Part shown: in pieces, positions 46,996 through 58,056 of the stretch
Layout: each line of letters starts with the position of its first letter
How positions within the stretch are numbered: position 1 is the first letter of the stretch
NCBI RefSeq assembly: GCF_000685035.1
Contig: NZ_BAYB01000011.1
Location: 248,001 to 312,000, forward strand
Length of the DNA: 64,000 nt
Origin: Paraburkholderia ferrariae NBRC 106233
Lineage (GTDB): Bacteria; Pseudomonadota; Gammaproteobacteria; Burkholderiales; Burkholderiaceae
Direction of reading: 5' to 3'
The notes under the pieces: model-generated
What the model was told of the DNA's origin: nothing
Database searches by the model: none
The model's input: only the letters and a program-made list of their open reading frames with translations
Position numbers and translations under genes: made by a program

Positions 46996-47029
46996 GTAAA
47001 AAATGGCACCCTCGGGTGCCATTTTTTTT
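46996..47029. terminator. bidirectional terminator
   Basis: AAAAAATGGCACC/GGGTGCCATTTTTTTT, tight loop; serves the transglycosylase and the convergent aminotransferase. Confidence 0.9.
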
Positions 47030-47066
47030 GCCTGCGGGGGACGGAGAAACAAACGAACCGAACGCG

Positions 47067-48260
47067 CTAGCGGCCGAAAAAACCGCGCAGCCGCTCGACT
47101 GCTTCCTCCAGCCGTTCGTACGCCGTGGCGTAGGACAGCCGCACGTATCGATGCGGCGCCGCGCTGCCGAAATCCATGCCCGGCACCATGACCGTCCCGG
47201 CGTCGTGCAGCATCGCGCGGGTCAGCGCGTCGCTGTCGCCGGCGCTGGGGTGCGCGACGTTCGTGCAGTCGGCGTAGACGTAGAACGCGCCGTCGGGCAT
47301 GACCGGCACGCGAAAACCCAGCGATTCGAGCGCGGGGGCGATGAAGTCGCGCCGGCGCTGGAATTCGAGCCGGCGCGATTCGTAGATCGCGAGCGTGTCC
47401 GGCTCGAAGCACGCCAGCGCCGCATGCTGCGCGAGGGCCGACGCGCAGATGAAGAGGTTCTGCGCAAGCTTCTCGAACGCGCCAACGAGGCCGGGCGGCA
47501 CGACCAGCCAGCCCAGACGCCAGCCCGTCATGGTGAAGTACTTCGAGAAGCTGTTGACGGTCACGACATCGTCGCCGAACGACAGCGCCGAAACGGGCCG
47601 CGCGCCGTAGCTCAGGCCCTGGTAGATTTCGTCGACGATCGTGAAGCCCCCGCGTGCCCGCACGGCCTGCACGATGCGCCCGAGCTCGTCGGGCTCGATC
47701 GAGGTGCCGGTGGGATTCGACGGCGAGGCGAGCAGCACGCCGCGCGTGCGCGGCGTCCAGAGCCGTTCGACGTCGGCGGCCGTGAGCTGGAAGCGCGCCT
47801 CGGGGCCGCTCGGCACGAGCACCGGCTTGCCTTCGGCCGCCGCCACGAAGTGGCGGTTGCAGGGATAGCACGGGTCGGGCATCAGCACTTCGTCGTCGCG
47901 ATCGACGAGCGCCGTGCAGGCGAGCAGCAGCGCCGCGGAAGCGCCCGCCGTCACCACGACGCGCGCCGGATCGATGGCGAGGCCGTACGCATCGCGATAA
48001 TGACCGGCGATGGCTTCGCGCAGCGCGTGAATGCCGAGCGCGTTGGTGTACTGGGTGACCCCGCGGCGCAGGGCGGCTGCGGCGGCCTCGACCACGGGTT
48101 CCGGCGCCGTGAAGTCCGGCTGGCCGATGCCCATGTGAATGATGTCGCGCCCGGCGCGTTCGAGTTTTGCCGCTTCCTTGGCCAGTTCCATGACATAGAA
48201 CGGCTGGATGGCATCGACGCGCGCGGCAAGCCGCAGGAGCGGTTCGGCAACGGTGTTCAT
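47067..48260 (-). CDS. class I PLP-dependent aminotransferase
   Basis: 397 residues with the fold-type I pattern: MGIGQPDFTAPEPV, YTNALGIHALREAI, PSNPTGT, the PLP lysine in NSFSKYFTMTGWRLGW and a C-terminal RLSYATAYERLEEAV. It resembles aspartate or alanine aminotransferases of the AlaA type; the amino donor is not certain. 148 bp upstream on this strand is nusB. Confidence 0.9.
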   Translation of the reverse strand: MNTVAEPLLRLAARVDAIQPFYVMELAKEAAKLERAGRDIIHMGIGQPDFTAPEPVVEAAAAALRRGVTQYTNALGIHALREAIAGHYRDAYGLAIDPARVVVTAGASAALLLACTALVDRDDEVLMPDPCYPCNRHFVAAAEGKPVLVPSGPEARFQLTAADVERLWTPRTRGVLLASPSNPTGTSIEPDELGRIVQAVRARGGFTIVDEIYQGLSYGARPVSALSFGDDVVTVNSFSKYFTMTGWRLGWLVVPPGLVGAFEKLAQNLFICASALAQHAALACFEPDTLAIYESRRLEFQRRRDFIAPALESLGFRVPVMPDGAFYVYADCTNVAHPSAGDSDALTRAMLHDAGTVMVPGMDFGSAAPHRYVRLSYATAYERLEEAVERLRGFFGR

Positions 48261-48407
48261 GCGGGTGATTCCGGTTCTTTCGTGCCGGGGAGGCCGGCCA
48301 GGTCCAGAGCGCCTTGGGGTGTTTCCCGGCGCGCGGACCGCGTTACGACAACAGATTCGCGCGGCGGCGGGAGGCGCGCACGCGGCGCTTCCCGGCCGCC
48401 CCGGCCA

Positions 48408-48842
48408 TCACGACTTGCGCGCGGACTGGATTTCCGTGGCGCGCAGTTGCACCGCGAGCTTGTCCAGCACGCCGTTGACGTACTTGTAGCCGTCCGAGCC
48501 GCCGAAGGTCTTCGCCAGCTCCACCGCCTCGTTGATCACGACGCGGTAGGGGATGTCGACGTGGTGCGTGAGCTCGTAGGTCGCCACCAGCAGCACCGCG
48601 CGCTCGACGGGCGAAAGCTGCTCGATGGGCCGGTCGAGGCAGGGCGCGATGGCGGCCGAAAGCGTGTCGGCATCGCGGATCACGCCATGCAGGATGGCGT
48701 CCAGATGCTCGTGGTCGGCCTTGTCGTAGCCCTGCGAACCGCGCAGTTGCGCGTCGATTTCGCCGGCGGGCACGCCCGACAGCAGCCACTGATACAACCC
48801 CTGCGTGGCCAGTTCGCGGGAGCGGCGGCGCGCGCTCTTCAT
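48408..48842 (-). CDS. nusB: transcription antitermination factor NusB
   Basis: 144-residue RNA-binding protein that joins NusE at rRNA box[21 protein letters not shown] and the C-terminal [20 protein letters not shown] are diagnostic. It overlaps ribH by 4 bp (ATGA), the classical ribH-nusB coupling. Confidence 0.97.
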   Translation of the reverse strand: MKSARRRSRELATQGLYQWLLSGVPAGEIDAQLRGSQGYDKADHEHLDAILHGVIRDADTLSAAIAPCLDRPIEQLSPVERAVLLVATYELTHHVDIPYRVVINEAVELAKTFGGSDGYKYVNGVLDKLAVQLRATEIQSARKS

Positions 48843-49357
48843 TGCTGTTCCTCTTCGTCTTCCTCGTCTTCGTCCTCGTCGTCGTCGCCGCCGTCGAGTT
48901 GCTCCAGCGCCACCGTGAGGTTGGCCATTTCGACGGCGACGCGCGCCGCGTCACGACCCTTTTCGGTCATGCGCGCGACGGCCTGCTCGTCGTTTTCCGT
49001 CGTCAGCACGGCGTTGGCGACCGGCACGCCGAAGTCGAGCGCGATGCGCGAGATGCCCGCGCCGCTTTCGTTCGAGACGAGTTCGAAGTGATAGGTCTCG
49101 CCGCGCACGACCGCGCCGAGCGCGATCAGCGCGTCGAACTGGCCGCTTTCGGCGAGCTTTTGCAGCGCGAGCGGGATTTCCAGCGCGCCCGGCACGGTGA
49201 CGAGCAGCACGTCTTCGCCCGTCACGCCAAGGCGTTCGAGCTCTTCGATGCACGCGTCGGCGAGGCCGTTGCAGACCGGTTCGTTAAAGCGCGACTGGAC
49301 GATGCCGATGCGCAGTCCGTCGCCGTCGAGGTTCGGTTGGTATTGTCCGATTTCCAT
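48839..49357 (-). CDS. ribH: 6,7-dimethyl-8-ribityllumazine synthase
   Basis: Penultimate enzyme of riboflavin synthesis, 172 residues. [51 protein letters not shown] and [14 protein letters not shown] are all present. The last ~15 residues are almost pure Asp/Glu ahead of a QQ end, an unusual acidic tail. The start is ATG 49355-49357. Confidence 0.97.
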   Translation of the reverse strand: MEIGQYQPNLDGDGLRIGIVQSRFNEPVCNGLADACIEELERLGVTGEDVLLVTVPGALEIPLALQKLAESGQFDALIALGAVVRGETYHFELVSNESGAGISRIALDFGVPVANAVLTTENDEQAVARMTEKGRDAARVAVEMANLTVALEQLDGGDDDEDEDEEDEEEQQ

Positions 49358-49434
49358 GTGGTATCCGTTGGTTCGGTTAAGCGTTGTGACGCGTGTTGAG
49401 CGGGTGCGGCCGCGGCCGGTGAGGGCGTGGCCGC

Positions 49435-50601
49435 TCAGGCGCGCGTGGCGGCGCGCTCGGCGGTTTCGGGCGGGCAGGGCGCCTCGGTGCTGCTGCCCGG
49501 CATCGGCACGAAGCCGGTGACTTCGAGCCCATAGCCCGACATGCTGCCGAGGCGGCGGGGTTTCGACAACACCTGCATGCGTCCCACGCCAAGTTCGCGC
49601 AGGATCTGCGCGCCGATGCCGTAGGTCTTGAAATCGACCGGGCGGCGCGCGAGCGCCTCGGCGCGCTCCTTCTGGTCGAATGCCTTGAAGACGTCGATCA
49701 GATGTTCCTTCGTGTCGCCGCAGTTGAGCATGACGATCACGCCGAGGTCGCGCCCGGCGATTTCGCGCAGGGCGGCGTCGAGCGTCCACGAGTGCGTGGA
49801 CGCGCCCGTTTCGAGCAGATCCAGCACCGAAAGCGGCTCGTGCACGCGCACCGGCGTGTCGCGCTCGGGCGTGGGCGTGCCGCGTACGAGCGCGATGTGC
49901 GGCGTGCGCGAGGGGTGATCGACGTACATGATCGCGCGGAACGTGCCGTGCGCCGTCTGCATGGTGCGCTCCGCCACGCGTTCCACGATCGACTCGGTGC
50001 GGCTGCGGTAGTGGATCAGATCGGCGATCGTGCCGATCTTCAGGTTGTGCTCCTGCGCGAACTCGATGAGGTCGGGCAGGCGCGCCATCGTGCCGTCGTC
50101 CTTGATGACCTCGCAGATCACCGCGGCCGGCGTGAGGCCCGCGAGCGCCGTGAAGTCGCAGCCCGCCTCGGTGTGGCCCGCGCGCACGAGCACCCCGCCC
50201 GGCTGCGCCATGATCGGGAACACGTGGCCCGGCTGCACGATGTGCTCGGCGCGCGCGTCGTGCGCGACGGCCGTCTGGATCGTGCGGGCGCGGTCGGCGG
50301 CGGAAATGCCGGTCGTCACGCCTTCGGCCGCCTCGATGCTCACCGTGAACGCCGTGCCGTACTGCGTGCCGTTGCGGTAGGTCATGAGCGGCAGGTTGAG
50401 CTGCTTGCAGCGTTCCTGGGTGAGCGTCAGGCAGATCAGGCCCCGACCGTATTTCGCCATGAAGTTGATCGCTTCGGGCGTGACGAATTCCGCCGCGATG
50501 ACGAGGTCGCCCTCGTTCTCCCGGTCTTCTTCGTCGACGAGGATCACCATCCGGCCGGCCTTGAGCTCGGCGATGATCTCGGGGGTGGTGGCGAGGGTCA
50601 T
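49435..50601 (-). CDS. ribBA: RibBA: DHBP synthase with a degenerate GTP cyclohydrolase II half
   Basis: 388 residues. The RibB half is intact ([20 protein letters not shown]; the acidic catalytic residues and [15 protein letters not shown]). The C-terminal half keeps the fold but has lost the GTP cyclohydrolase II zinc cysteines; only one Cys (LNCGDTK) remains where a CX10CXC set is expected. So the protein probably makes 3,4-dihydroxy-2-butanone 4-phosphate only, and a separate ribA must exist. It is 77 bp upstream of ribH. Confidence 0.94.
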   Translation of the reverse strand: MTLATTPEIIAELKAGRMVILVDEEDRENEGDLVIAAEFVTPEAINFMAKYGRGLICLTLTQERCKQLNLPLMTYRNGTQYGTAFTVSIEAAEGVTTGISAADRARTIQTAVAHDARAEHIVQPGHVFPIMAQPGGVLVRAGHTEAGCDFTALAGLTPAAVICEVIKDDGTMARLPDLIEFAQEHNLKIGTIADLIHYRSRTESIVERVAERTMQTAHGTFRAIMYVDHPSRTPHIALVRGTPTPERDTPVRVHEPLSVLDLLETGASTHSWTLDAALREIAGRDLGVIVMLNCGDTKEHLIDVFKAFDQKERAEALARRPVDFKTYGIGAQILRELGVGRMQVLSKPRRLGSMSGYGLEVTGFVPMPGSSTEAPCPPETAERAATRA

Positions 50602-50719
50602 GTTGGGATCTTTTTGGGAAAGCGCATATTTTACGCCACGCGGGCGGCCAAGTCGCCGTCGGCGGGGCCGGGGGCTGGCGGGACCGCCTGAATAGCTTCC
50701 AAGCGTGCCCGCCAGAGCA

Positions 50720-52549
<1,830 letters not shown>

Positions 52550-52699
52550 GGGAGCGTGCTTCGGGCTTTGCGCCCGAAGACTTGATGAAAATTGGCAATG
52601 GAAAACGAACCCGTGCGTCGCGGCGGCAGCCGGACGCCCTAATTCGAATTCACGGAGATGCTGCGCGGCAAAAAGGAGGCCGCGCGGAGCGCGCTTGCG

Positions 52700-52783
52700 C
52701 TAACCTCGGCGCGGAAGTCGCGGCGAACCCGATTGCACCCGAGGCATTGGCATGCCGGCGGCGATTTGAGCGTTCTTTACCAT
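52700..52783 (-). CDS. 27-aa open frame with a strong ribosome-binding site
   Basis: MVKNAQIAAGMPMPRVQSGS..., preceded by GAGGAGG six bases before the ATG at 52781-52783. It is short and matches nothing I know. It lies in the gap left by the ribE truncation, and may be the cut 5' end of another gene. Confidence 0.3.
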   Translation of the reverse strand: MVKNAQIAAGMPMPRVQSGSPRLPRRG

Positions 52784-52859
52784 CTCAGCCTCCTCGGAAA
52801 ATCGGGTGAAGGGGAAGGGCGCCGCTCGTGTCGGCACCCGTATGAAGATTCTGCCGATT

Positions 52860-53036
52860 CTAGCAGCGTCCGGAGGTTCGTGCTTGCGGCGTTGGGGGAT
52901 GTGACGGAAAGGAGACGGCGGGGAGGGGGCCAGGGCTGCCCGCGTCCACGCTCAGGCGCCCGCCCGCATCGGCGCTGCTGCCGAGCGGCGCGATCGAGGC
53001 GATGCGGCCCACCGCCGCGACGATTCCGGCAAACAT
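52860..53036 (-). pseudogene. ribE: truncated riboflavin synthase alpha, N-terminal remnant
   Basis: The minus strand, 55 bp after ribD, has a ribosome-binding site (GAGGAA) and MFAGIVAAVGRIASIAPLGS then SADAGGRLSVDAG, the start of RibE (family MFTGIVxxxGxI...). After residue ~33 the sequence leaves the family (GSPGPLPAVSFPSHPPTPQA) and stops at 58 residues instead of ~200. The lumazine-binding repeats are gone. Position after ribD is where ribE belongs. Confidence 0.8.
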
Positions 53037-53091
53037 CGTGCTGTTCCTCGTGTTCGATGGGGTTGATCGGATCGCCGCTCGCCGCGCCGGT

Positions 53092-54225
53092 TCAGGGCGT
53101 ATCCGTTTGCGCTTCCTCCGCGCGCTCGATGCGCGCGAGGATGCGCAGGTCGTCGCCGATACGATCGACCGCGTGAAAATTCAGGCGCGTGCGCGCATCG
53201 AGCGAGGCCGGCGCGGCAATGTCGATCATGCCGAGCGCGTTGGTGCCGAGGAGCGAGGGCGCCACGTACAGCAGCAGTTCGTCCACGCAGCCTTCGCGCA
53301 GGAGCGAGCCGTTGAGCTTGTAGCCCGCTTCCACGTGCAGTTCGTTCACGCCGCGCGCGGCGAGTTCGCCGAGCATCGCGGGCAGATCGACCTTGCCCTG
53401 CGCGTTGCCGAGCGCGACAAGCTCGGCGCCGCGCGCGCGCAGGGTTTCGGCGCGCTCGGCGTTGTGTTCGTCGAGCGAAGCGCAGAACACGAGCGTCGGC
53501 GCGCCGACGAGAATCTGCGCGAGCGGCGACACGCCGAGCCGGCTGTCCACCAGCACGCGTTTGGGCTGGCGCGGCGTATCGACGGCCCGCACGGTCATGC
53601 GCGGGTCGTCTTCCTTCACGGTGCCGATGCCGGTGAGGATCGCCGAGGCGCGCGCGCGCCAGGCGTGGCCGTCCGCGCGGGCCGCTTCGCCGGTGATCCA
53701 CTGGCTTTCGCCCGAGGGCAGGCCGGTGCGGCCGTCGAGCGACGCCGCGATCTTCATGCGCACCCACGGGCGCTTGCGCACCATGCGCGAGACGAAGCCG
53801 ATGTTCAGTTCGCGCGCCTCGTTGGCGAGCAAGCCGCAGCGCACGTCGATGCCCGCGTCGCGCAGCATGCCGAGGCCGCGCCCCGAAACGAGCGGATTCG
53901 GGTCCTCCATTGCCGCGATCACGCGCGCGACTTTCGCTTCGATCAGCGCGTTCGCGCACGGCGGCGTGCGGCCGAAGTGGCTGCACGGTTCGAGCGTGAC
54001 ATAGGCCGTCGCGCCGCGCAGGTCGTTGCCGCGCGCGCGGGCGTTTTTCATCGCCTGGATTTCGGCGTGATCCTGGCCGGCCGGCTGCGTATAGCCTTCG
54101 CCGATGATCTCGCCGTCCTTCACCAGTACGCAGCCGACGCGCGGATTCGGGTCGGTCGTGTAGAGGCCGCGCGCCGCGAGGGCGAGCGCGCGTTCCATAT
54201 GGAGGAAATCGGTTTGCGAGAACAT
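53092..54225 (-). CDS. ribD: bifunctional deaminase/reductase of riboflavin synthesis
   Basis: 377 residues. Deaminase domain with HAEIQAM and the zinc cysteines in PCSHFGRTPPC, then the reductase domain (MKIAASLDGRTG, GIGTVKEDDPRMTVR, VDSRLGVSPL). It converts the pyrimidine product of GTP cyclohydrolase II. Length and both active sites are intact. Confidence 0.97.
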   Translation of the reverse strand: MFSQTDFLHMERALALAARGLYTTDPNPRVGCVLVKDGEIIGEGYTQPAGQDHAEIQAMKNARARGNDLRGATAYVTLEPCSHFGRTPPCANALIEAKVARVIAAMEDPNPLVSGRGLGMLRDAGIDVRCGLLANEARELNIGFVSRMVRKRPWVRMKIAASLDGRTGLPSGESQWITGEAARADGHAWRARASAILTGIGTVKEDDPRMTVRAVDTPRQPKRVLVDSRLGVSPLAQILVGAPTLVFCASLDEHNAERAETLRARGAELVALGNAQGKVDLPAMLGELAARGVNELHVEAGYKLNGSLLREGCVDELLLYVAPSLLGTNALGMIDIAAPASLDARTRLNFHAVDRIGDDLRILARIERAEEAQTDTP

Positions 54226-54333
54226 CGTCGTGCTTTCTCCGCGGCGGCGGGTCGGGGGCGCCGGGCGTCGCGCGCCCGGCGAGGTCGTGGTATGCGCTTT
54301 TGCGTGGCGGGCTGTGCCGTGCTTCGCTGAGGA

Positions 54334-55632
54334 TCAGCTCGCGAAGGCGCGGCGCGCGGCGGCGATCGTTTCGTCGATGATCGCGTCGTCGTGCGCGCTC
54401 GACACGAAGCCTGCCTCGTAAGCCGACGGCGCGAAGTACACGCCCGCATCCAGCATCTGATGGAAGAAGCGGTTAAAGCGCGCGATGTCGCTCTTCGTGA
54501 CTTCGGCGAAGCTCGCGGGGATTTTATCGGCGAAGTAGAGGCCGAACATGCCGCCCACCGAATCCGCCACGAACGGCACCTGCGCTTCGCGCGCCGCGGC
54601 GCTCAGTCCTTGCGCGAGGCGCGCCGTTTGCGCCGCAAGTTTCTCGTAGAAGCCGGGCGCCTGGATCAGCTGCAGCGTCTTGAGCCCGGCCGCGACCGCT
54701 ACCGGGTTGCCCGAGAGCGTGCCCGCCTGGTACACGGTGCCGTTGGGCGCGAGGTGGTCCATGATCTCGCGGCGCCCGCCGAATGCTGCCGCGGGCATGC
54801 CGCCGCCGATCACCTTGCCGAGGCACACCATGTCCGCCTCCACGCCATAGAGCGCCTGCGCGCCCTTCAGGCCCACGCGGAAGCCGCACATCACTTCGTC
54901 GAAGATCAGCACGGCGCCGTGCTTCGTGCAGAGGCTGCGCAATGCGCCGATGAATTCGGGCGAGCCCTTCACGAGGTTCATGTTGCCTGCCACCGGCTCG
55001 ACGATCACGGCGCCGATCTCGTCGCCGAACGCCTTGAACGCTTCCTCGAGCGCGGCCACGTTGTTGTACTCGAGCACGGTGGTGTGTTTGGCGATATCGA
55101 CGGGCACGCCCGCCGAAGTCGGATTGCCGAACGTGAGCAGGCCGGAGCCCGCCTTCACGAGCAGGCTGTCGGCGTGGCCGTGATAGCAGCCCTCGAACTT
55201 CACGATGCGGTCGCGCTTCGTGTAGCCGCGCGCGAGACGCAGCGCGCTCATGGTGGCTTCGGTGCCGCTCGACACCATGCGCACCTGCTCCATCGACGGG
55301 ACGATCTTGCAGATTTCCTCGGCGATTTCGATTTCGGCCTCGGTCGGCGCGCCGAACGAGAAGCCCTTGTGCAGCACGCGCTCGACGGCTTCGAGCACTT
55401 CGGGATGGACGTGGCCGACGATCATCGGGCCCCAGGAGCCGATGTAGTCGATGTAGCGCTGGCCGTCGGCGTCCCAGAAGTACGGTCCTTGCGCGCGCTC
55501 GATGAAGCGCGGCGTGCCGCCCACGGAGCGGAACGCCCGCACGGGCGAATTCACGCCGCCGGGAATGGTGCGCTGCGCGCGTTCGAAGAGGGCCTCGTTC
55601 CGGGACGGCGTGCTGGACTGGGTGTTGGACAT
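54334..55632 (-). CDS. hemL: glutamate-1-semialdehyde 2,1-aminomutase
   Basis: PLP enzyme that forms 5-aminolevulinate for haem. The 432-residue protein carries [24 protein letters not shown], the PLP lysine in [19 protein letters not shown] and [13 protein letters not shown]. Normal length. It precedes ribD by ~110 bp on the same strand. Confidence 0.98.
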   Translation of the reverse strand: MSNTQSSTPSRNEALFERAQRTIPGGVNSPVRAFRSVGGTPRFIERAQGPYFWDADGQRYIDYIGSWGPMIVGHVHPEVLEAVERVLHKGFSFGAPTEAEIEIAEEICKIVPSMEQVRMVSSGTEATMSALRLARGYTKRDRIVKFEGCYHGHADSLLVKAGSGLLTFGNPTSAGVPVDIAKHTTVLEYNNVAALEEAFKAFGDEIGAVIVEPVAGNMNLVKGSPEFIGALRSLCTKHGAVLIFDEVMCGFRVGLKGAQALYGVEADMVCLGKVIGGGMPAAAFGGRREIMDHLAPNGTVYQAGTLSGNPVAVAAGLKTLQLIQAPGFYEKLAAQTARLAQGLSAAAREAQVPFVADSVGGMFGLYFADKIPASFAEVTKSDIARFNRFFHQMLDAGVYFAPSAYEAGFVSSAHDDAIIDETIAAARRAFAS

Positions 55633-55842
55633 GGGTGCTGGACCTGCGTGAGCGCTGCGTAAAGGGTATGGGGTATGGCGCGCGGCCTGGAATGCGGGCG
55701 CGGCGTAGGGAAGATCTGCTGAAATTGTACCGGACTCGCGACGAGGGAGCCGGTCGCGCCGGCTGGGCTATACCGTACCGGTGCGGAGCGTGGCCGGCCC
55801 CGCGCGAGTCCTCTGCCGGCGGGGCTCGCGCAGTAACGGCGG

Positions 55843-56472
55843 CTATTTCCGGCGGCCGGCGGTGGCCTTGCCCGGCGCAGGGTCTTTCGTGCGGGGGCGC
55901 CTGCGCGGAGGGCTTGCCAGCCCGGGTGCGGCATCGGGCCGCGTTTCGGCTGCCGCCGCCGCGCTATCGGCATCCGGAGGCAGTGCCGCGAGCGGCAGGG
56001 GCAGGGGCAGGGGTACGGGTAGCGGCGGCGCCGGCCGGCGCCCGGTCAGTTCTGCCCAGCGCTTTTCCAGCGCACCTTGCGCCATCGGCTTGATGACGGT
56101 GCCCGAGCTCTGCGCATCCCATGTTTGCACCGAGAACGGATGCACGCGCAGCGCGTCGCGGCCTATCACGACCTCGCGGTTCGCATCGACGAGCCAGTCG
56201 TAGACGAAGTCGATGCACAGCCGGTAGCCGCGCTTGTAGGCGGGATCGGGCACCTCGTAGGGCGCGCGGGTCACGTAGCCCGAGCCGAACAGCCCGCGCG
56301 GTTCGGACGCGACCCGATGCACGAACACGCGGTCGCCCGGCAGGATGCCGCGGGCGAAGCCGCAGCCCCAGGTGTCGGCGACGGCAACACCCGCTTGCAC
56401 GCGTTGCGCGAGCTCGGGCAGTTCGGGCCAGGGCCACTTCTTGGGGCTCCAGATGAGCAGGAAGGCGGGCAT
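55843..56472 (-). CDS. EVE/PUA-like domain protein with a basic tail
   Basis: 209 residues. The N-terminal ~130 (FLLIWSPKKWPWPELPELAQ, WGCGFARGILPGDRVFVHR, EPRGLFGSGYV) looks like the modified-base-reading EVE/ASCH group, often fused to HNH nucleases. The C-terminal ~70 is a Pro-rich stretch followed by a basic tail (PPRRRPRTKDPAPGKATAG). No nuclease domain is attached. A role in reading modified nucleic acid is inferred. Confidence 0.65.
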   Translation of the reverse strand: MPAFLLIWSPKKWPWPELPELAQRVQAGVAVADTWGCGFARGILPGDRVFVHRVASEPRGLFGSGYVTRAPYEVPDPAYKRGYRLCIDFVYDWLVDANREVVIGRDALRVHPFSVQTWDAQSSGTVIKPMAQGALEKRWAELTGRRPAPPLPVPLPLPLPLAALPPDADSAAAAAETRPDAAPGLASPPRRRPRTKDPAPGKATAGRRK

Positions 56473-56595
56473 CGTTCGCGGTGGCTGAAAAGAAGGTCGG
56501 AAGGGGGCAGCGAAAAGCGGGCAGCTTACCGCGAAGCCGGCCGGTGCGGCATCGCCTGCGTCGCTTGCGACATCGTGGCGTTTTTAAGCGTCGGG

Positions 56596-56601
56596 TACAA
56601 T
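56596..56601 (+). promoter_or_regulatory. -10 element before the MFS gene
   Basis: TACAAT, about 50 bp upstream; no good -35 at the right distance. Confidence 0.35.
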
Positions 56602-56651
56602 TGTTAGCTTCGACGCCGCTTTGCGCCATCCGCGCGGCGCGCCTATAACCG

Positions 56652-57932
56652 ATGCAGCCGCGGCGTACCGCCCGCGGCCCGCTCCCGCGCCTGTCCATGC
56701 CTCATTCCACCCGCCGCCGGCCCGACCTCCGGCTGATCCTGTTGCTCGGCGCACTCGCGGCCTGCGGCCCGCTCGCGACGGACATGTACTTGCCGAGCCT
56801 GCCGGGCATCGCCCAGGCGTTCGGCGTCTCCACCGCGGCCGCGGCCGCGACGCTCACGAGCTTCATGGCCGGCTTCTCGGTCGGCATGTTGTTGTACGGC
56901 CCGCTCTCCGACGCGTATGGCCGGCGCCCCGTGCTGCTCGGCGGCATTGCGCTCTTCACGGTGGCGAGCATTGCGTGCTGGCTGTCGTTCTCGGTGGGCG
57001 AACTCGTGGTCGTGCGCTTTCTGCAGGCGCTTGGCGCGGGCGCGGCTTCGGTGCTGGCGCGCGCCATTGCGCGCGACGCGCACGAGCCCTCCGACGCCGC
57101 CAAAGTGCTTTCGATGGTTGCGATCGTCACTTCGATCGGGCCGCTGCTCGCCCCGCTGATCGGCGGGCAGTTGCTGCTGATCGGCGGCTGGCGCGTGGTG
57201 TTCGTCGCGCTCACGCTCTTCGGCCTCGCCTGCGCGGTGATGGCCTGGCTGCGCGTGCCGGAGACGTGGCCGCCCGAGAAGCGCGAAAGCGCCGCCGTGC
57301 TGCGCTCGTTCGCGGCTTACGGGCGTCTGCTGCGCGACCCGCTCGTATGGGGGCACATGCTCTGCGGCGGCATGGCGTTCGCCTCGATGTTCACGTACAT
57401 CTCGGCCACGCCCTTCGTCTATATCGAGTATTTCCACGTTTCGCCGCAGCACTACGGGCTCTTCTTCGGCATGAACGTCTTCGGCATCATGCTCGGCAAT
57501 TTCCTGAACACGCGCTTCATCGGCCGCATGGGCACGCTGCGCATGGTGTCGATCGCCTCGAAGGTCAGCATCGTCGCTTCGTTCTTTGTCGCGCTGATGT
57601 GCGTGACGGGCTGGGGCGGGTTGTGGTCGATCGTCGCGGGGCTTTTCTTCGTGGTGAGCGTGGTGGGGCTCTTGAGCGCGAACTGCGCGACCGATCTGAT
57701 GTATCGCTACCCCGTGAACGCGGGGGCGGCCGCGGCCGTGTTCGGCGCGGCCCAACTGGGCCTCGGCGCCTTTGCGAGCGCGGTGGTGGGGTGGTTTCCG
57801 GGCGTCTCGCCGCTCGGCATGGGCTGCACGATCGGCGTGTGCGGCGCGATGACGTGGGTGGGGCGCAGCGTCGTCGTGAAATGGCACGGCCGGCCCGCGC
57901 CGGGGCACAAAACGCAGCCTGCTTCGACGTAA
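56652..57932 (+). CDS. Bcr/CflA-type multidrug efflux MFS transporter
   Basis: 426 residues with 12 predicted membrane helices. The DHA1 signature LATDMYLPSLPGIAQAFGV (TM1) and GPLSDAYGRRPVLLGG (loop 2-3, motif A) identify the Bcr/CflA subfamily of proton-driven drug exporters. Start taken at ATG 56652; MPHSTRRRP at 56697 is an alternative. Divergent from the EVE-like gene. Confidence 0.93.
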   Translation: MQPRRTARGPLPRLSMPHSTRRRPDLRLILLLGALAACGPLATDMYLPSLPGIAQAFGVSTAAAAATLTSFMAGFSVGMLLYGPLSDAYGRRPVLLGGIALFTVASIACWLSFSVGELVVVRFLQALGAGAASVLARAIARDAHEPSDAAKVLSMVAIVTSIGPLLAPLIGGQLLLIGGWRVVFVALTLFGLACAVMAWLRVPETWPPEKRESAAVLRSFAAYGRLLRDPLVWGHMLCGGMAFASMFTYISATPFVYIEYFHVSPQHYGLFFGMNVFGIMLGNFLNTRFIGRMGTLRMVSIASKVSIVASFFVALMCVTGWGGLWSIVAGLFFVVSVVGLLSANCATDLMYRYPVNAGAAAAVFGAAQLGLGAFASAVVGWFPGVSPLGMGCTIGVCGAMTWVGRSVVVKWHGRPAPGHKTQPAST

Positions 57933-57989
57933 ATGCGAGTCAATGCGCGTCATCTCCGATGGCAGTGCCTCGGGCGCGCCGCAGCAACG

Positions 57990-58020
57990 AAAATGGGACG
58001 CCGAGGCGTCCCATTGTTTT
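57990..58020. terminator. terminator between the MFS gene and glk
   Basis: AATGGGACGCC/GGCGTCCCATT stem followed by GTTTT on the + strand, and an A-rich flank for the minus strand. Confidence 0.75.
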
Positions 58021-58056
58021 GACTGCCGTTTTGACTGCCGGCGGCGCGTGAGCCGC

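Noticed and set aside
52775..52850. Thiamine riboswitch suggested by GGCTGAGA on the minus strand
   Set aside because: Only that one motif fits. The conserved CCTGATCTGGATAATGCCAGCG-type half (key CTGAT and TGCCAG) is absent, and no thiamine gene follows.
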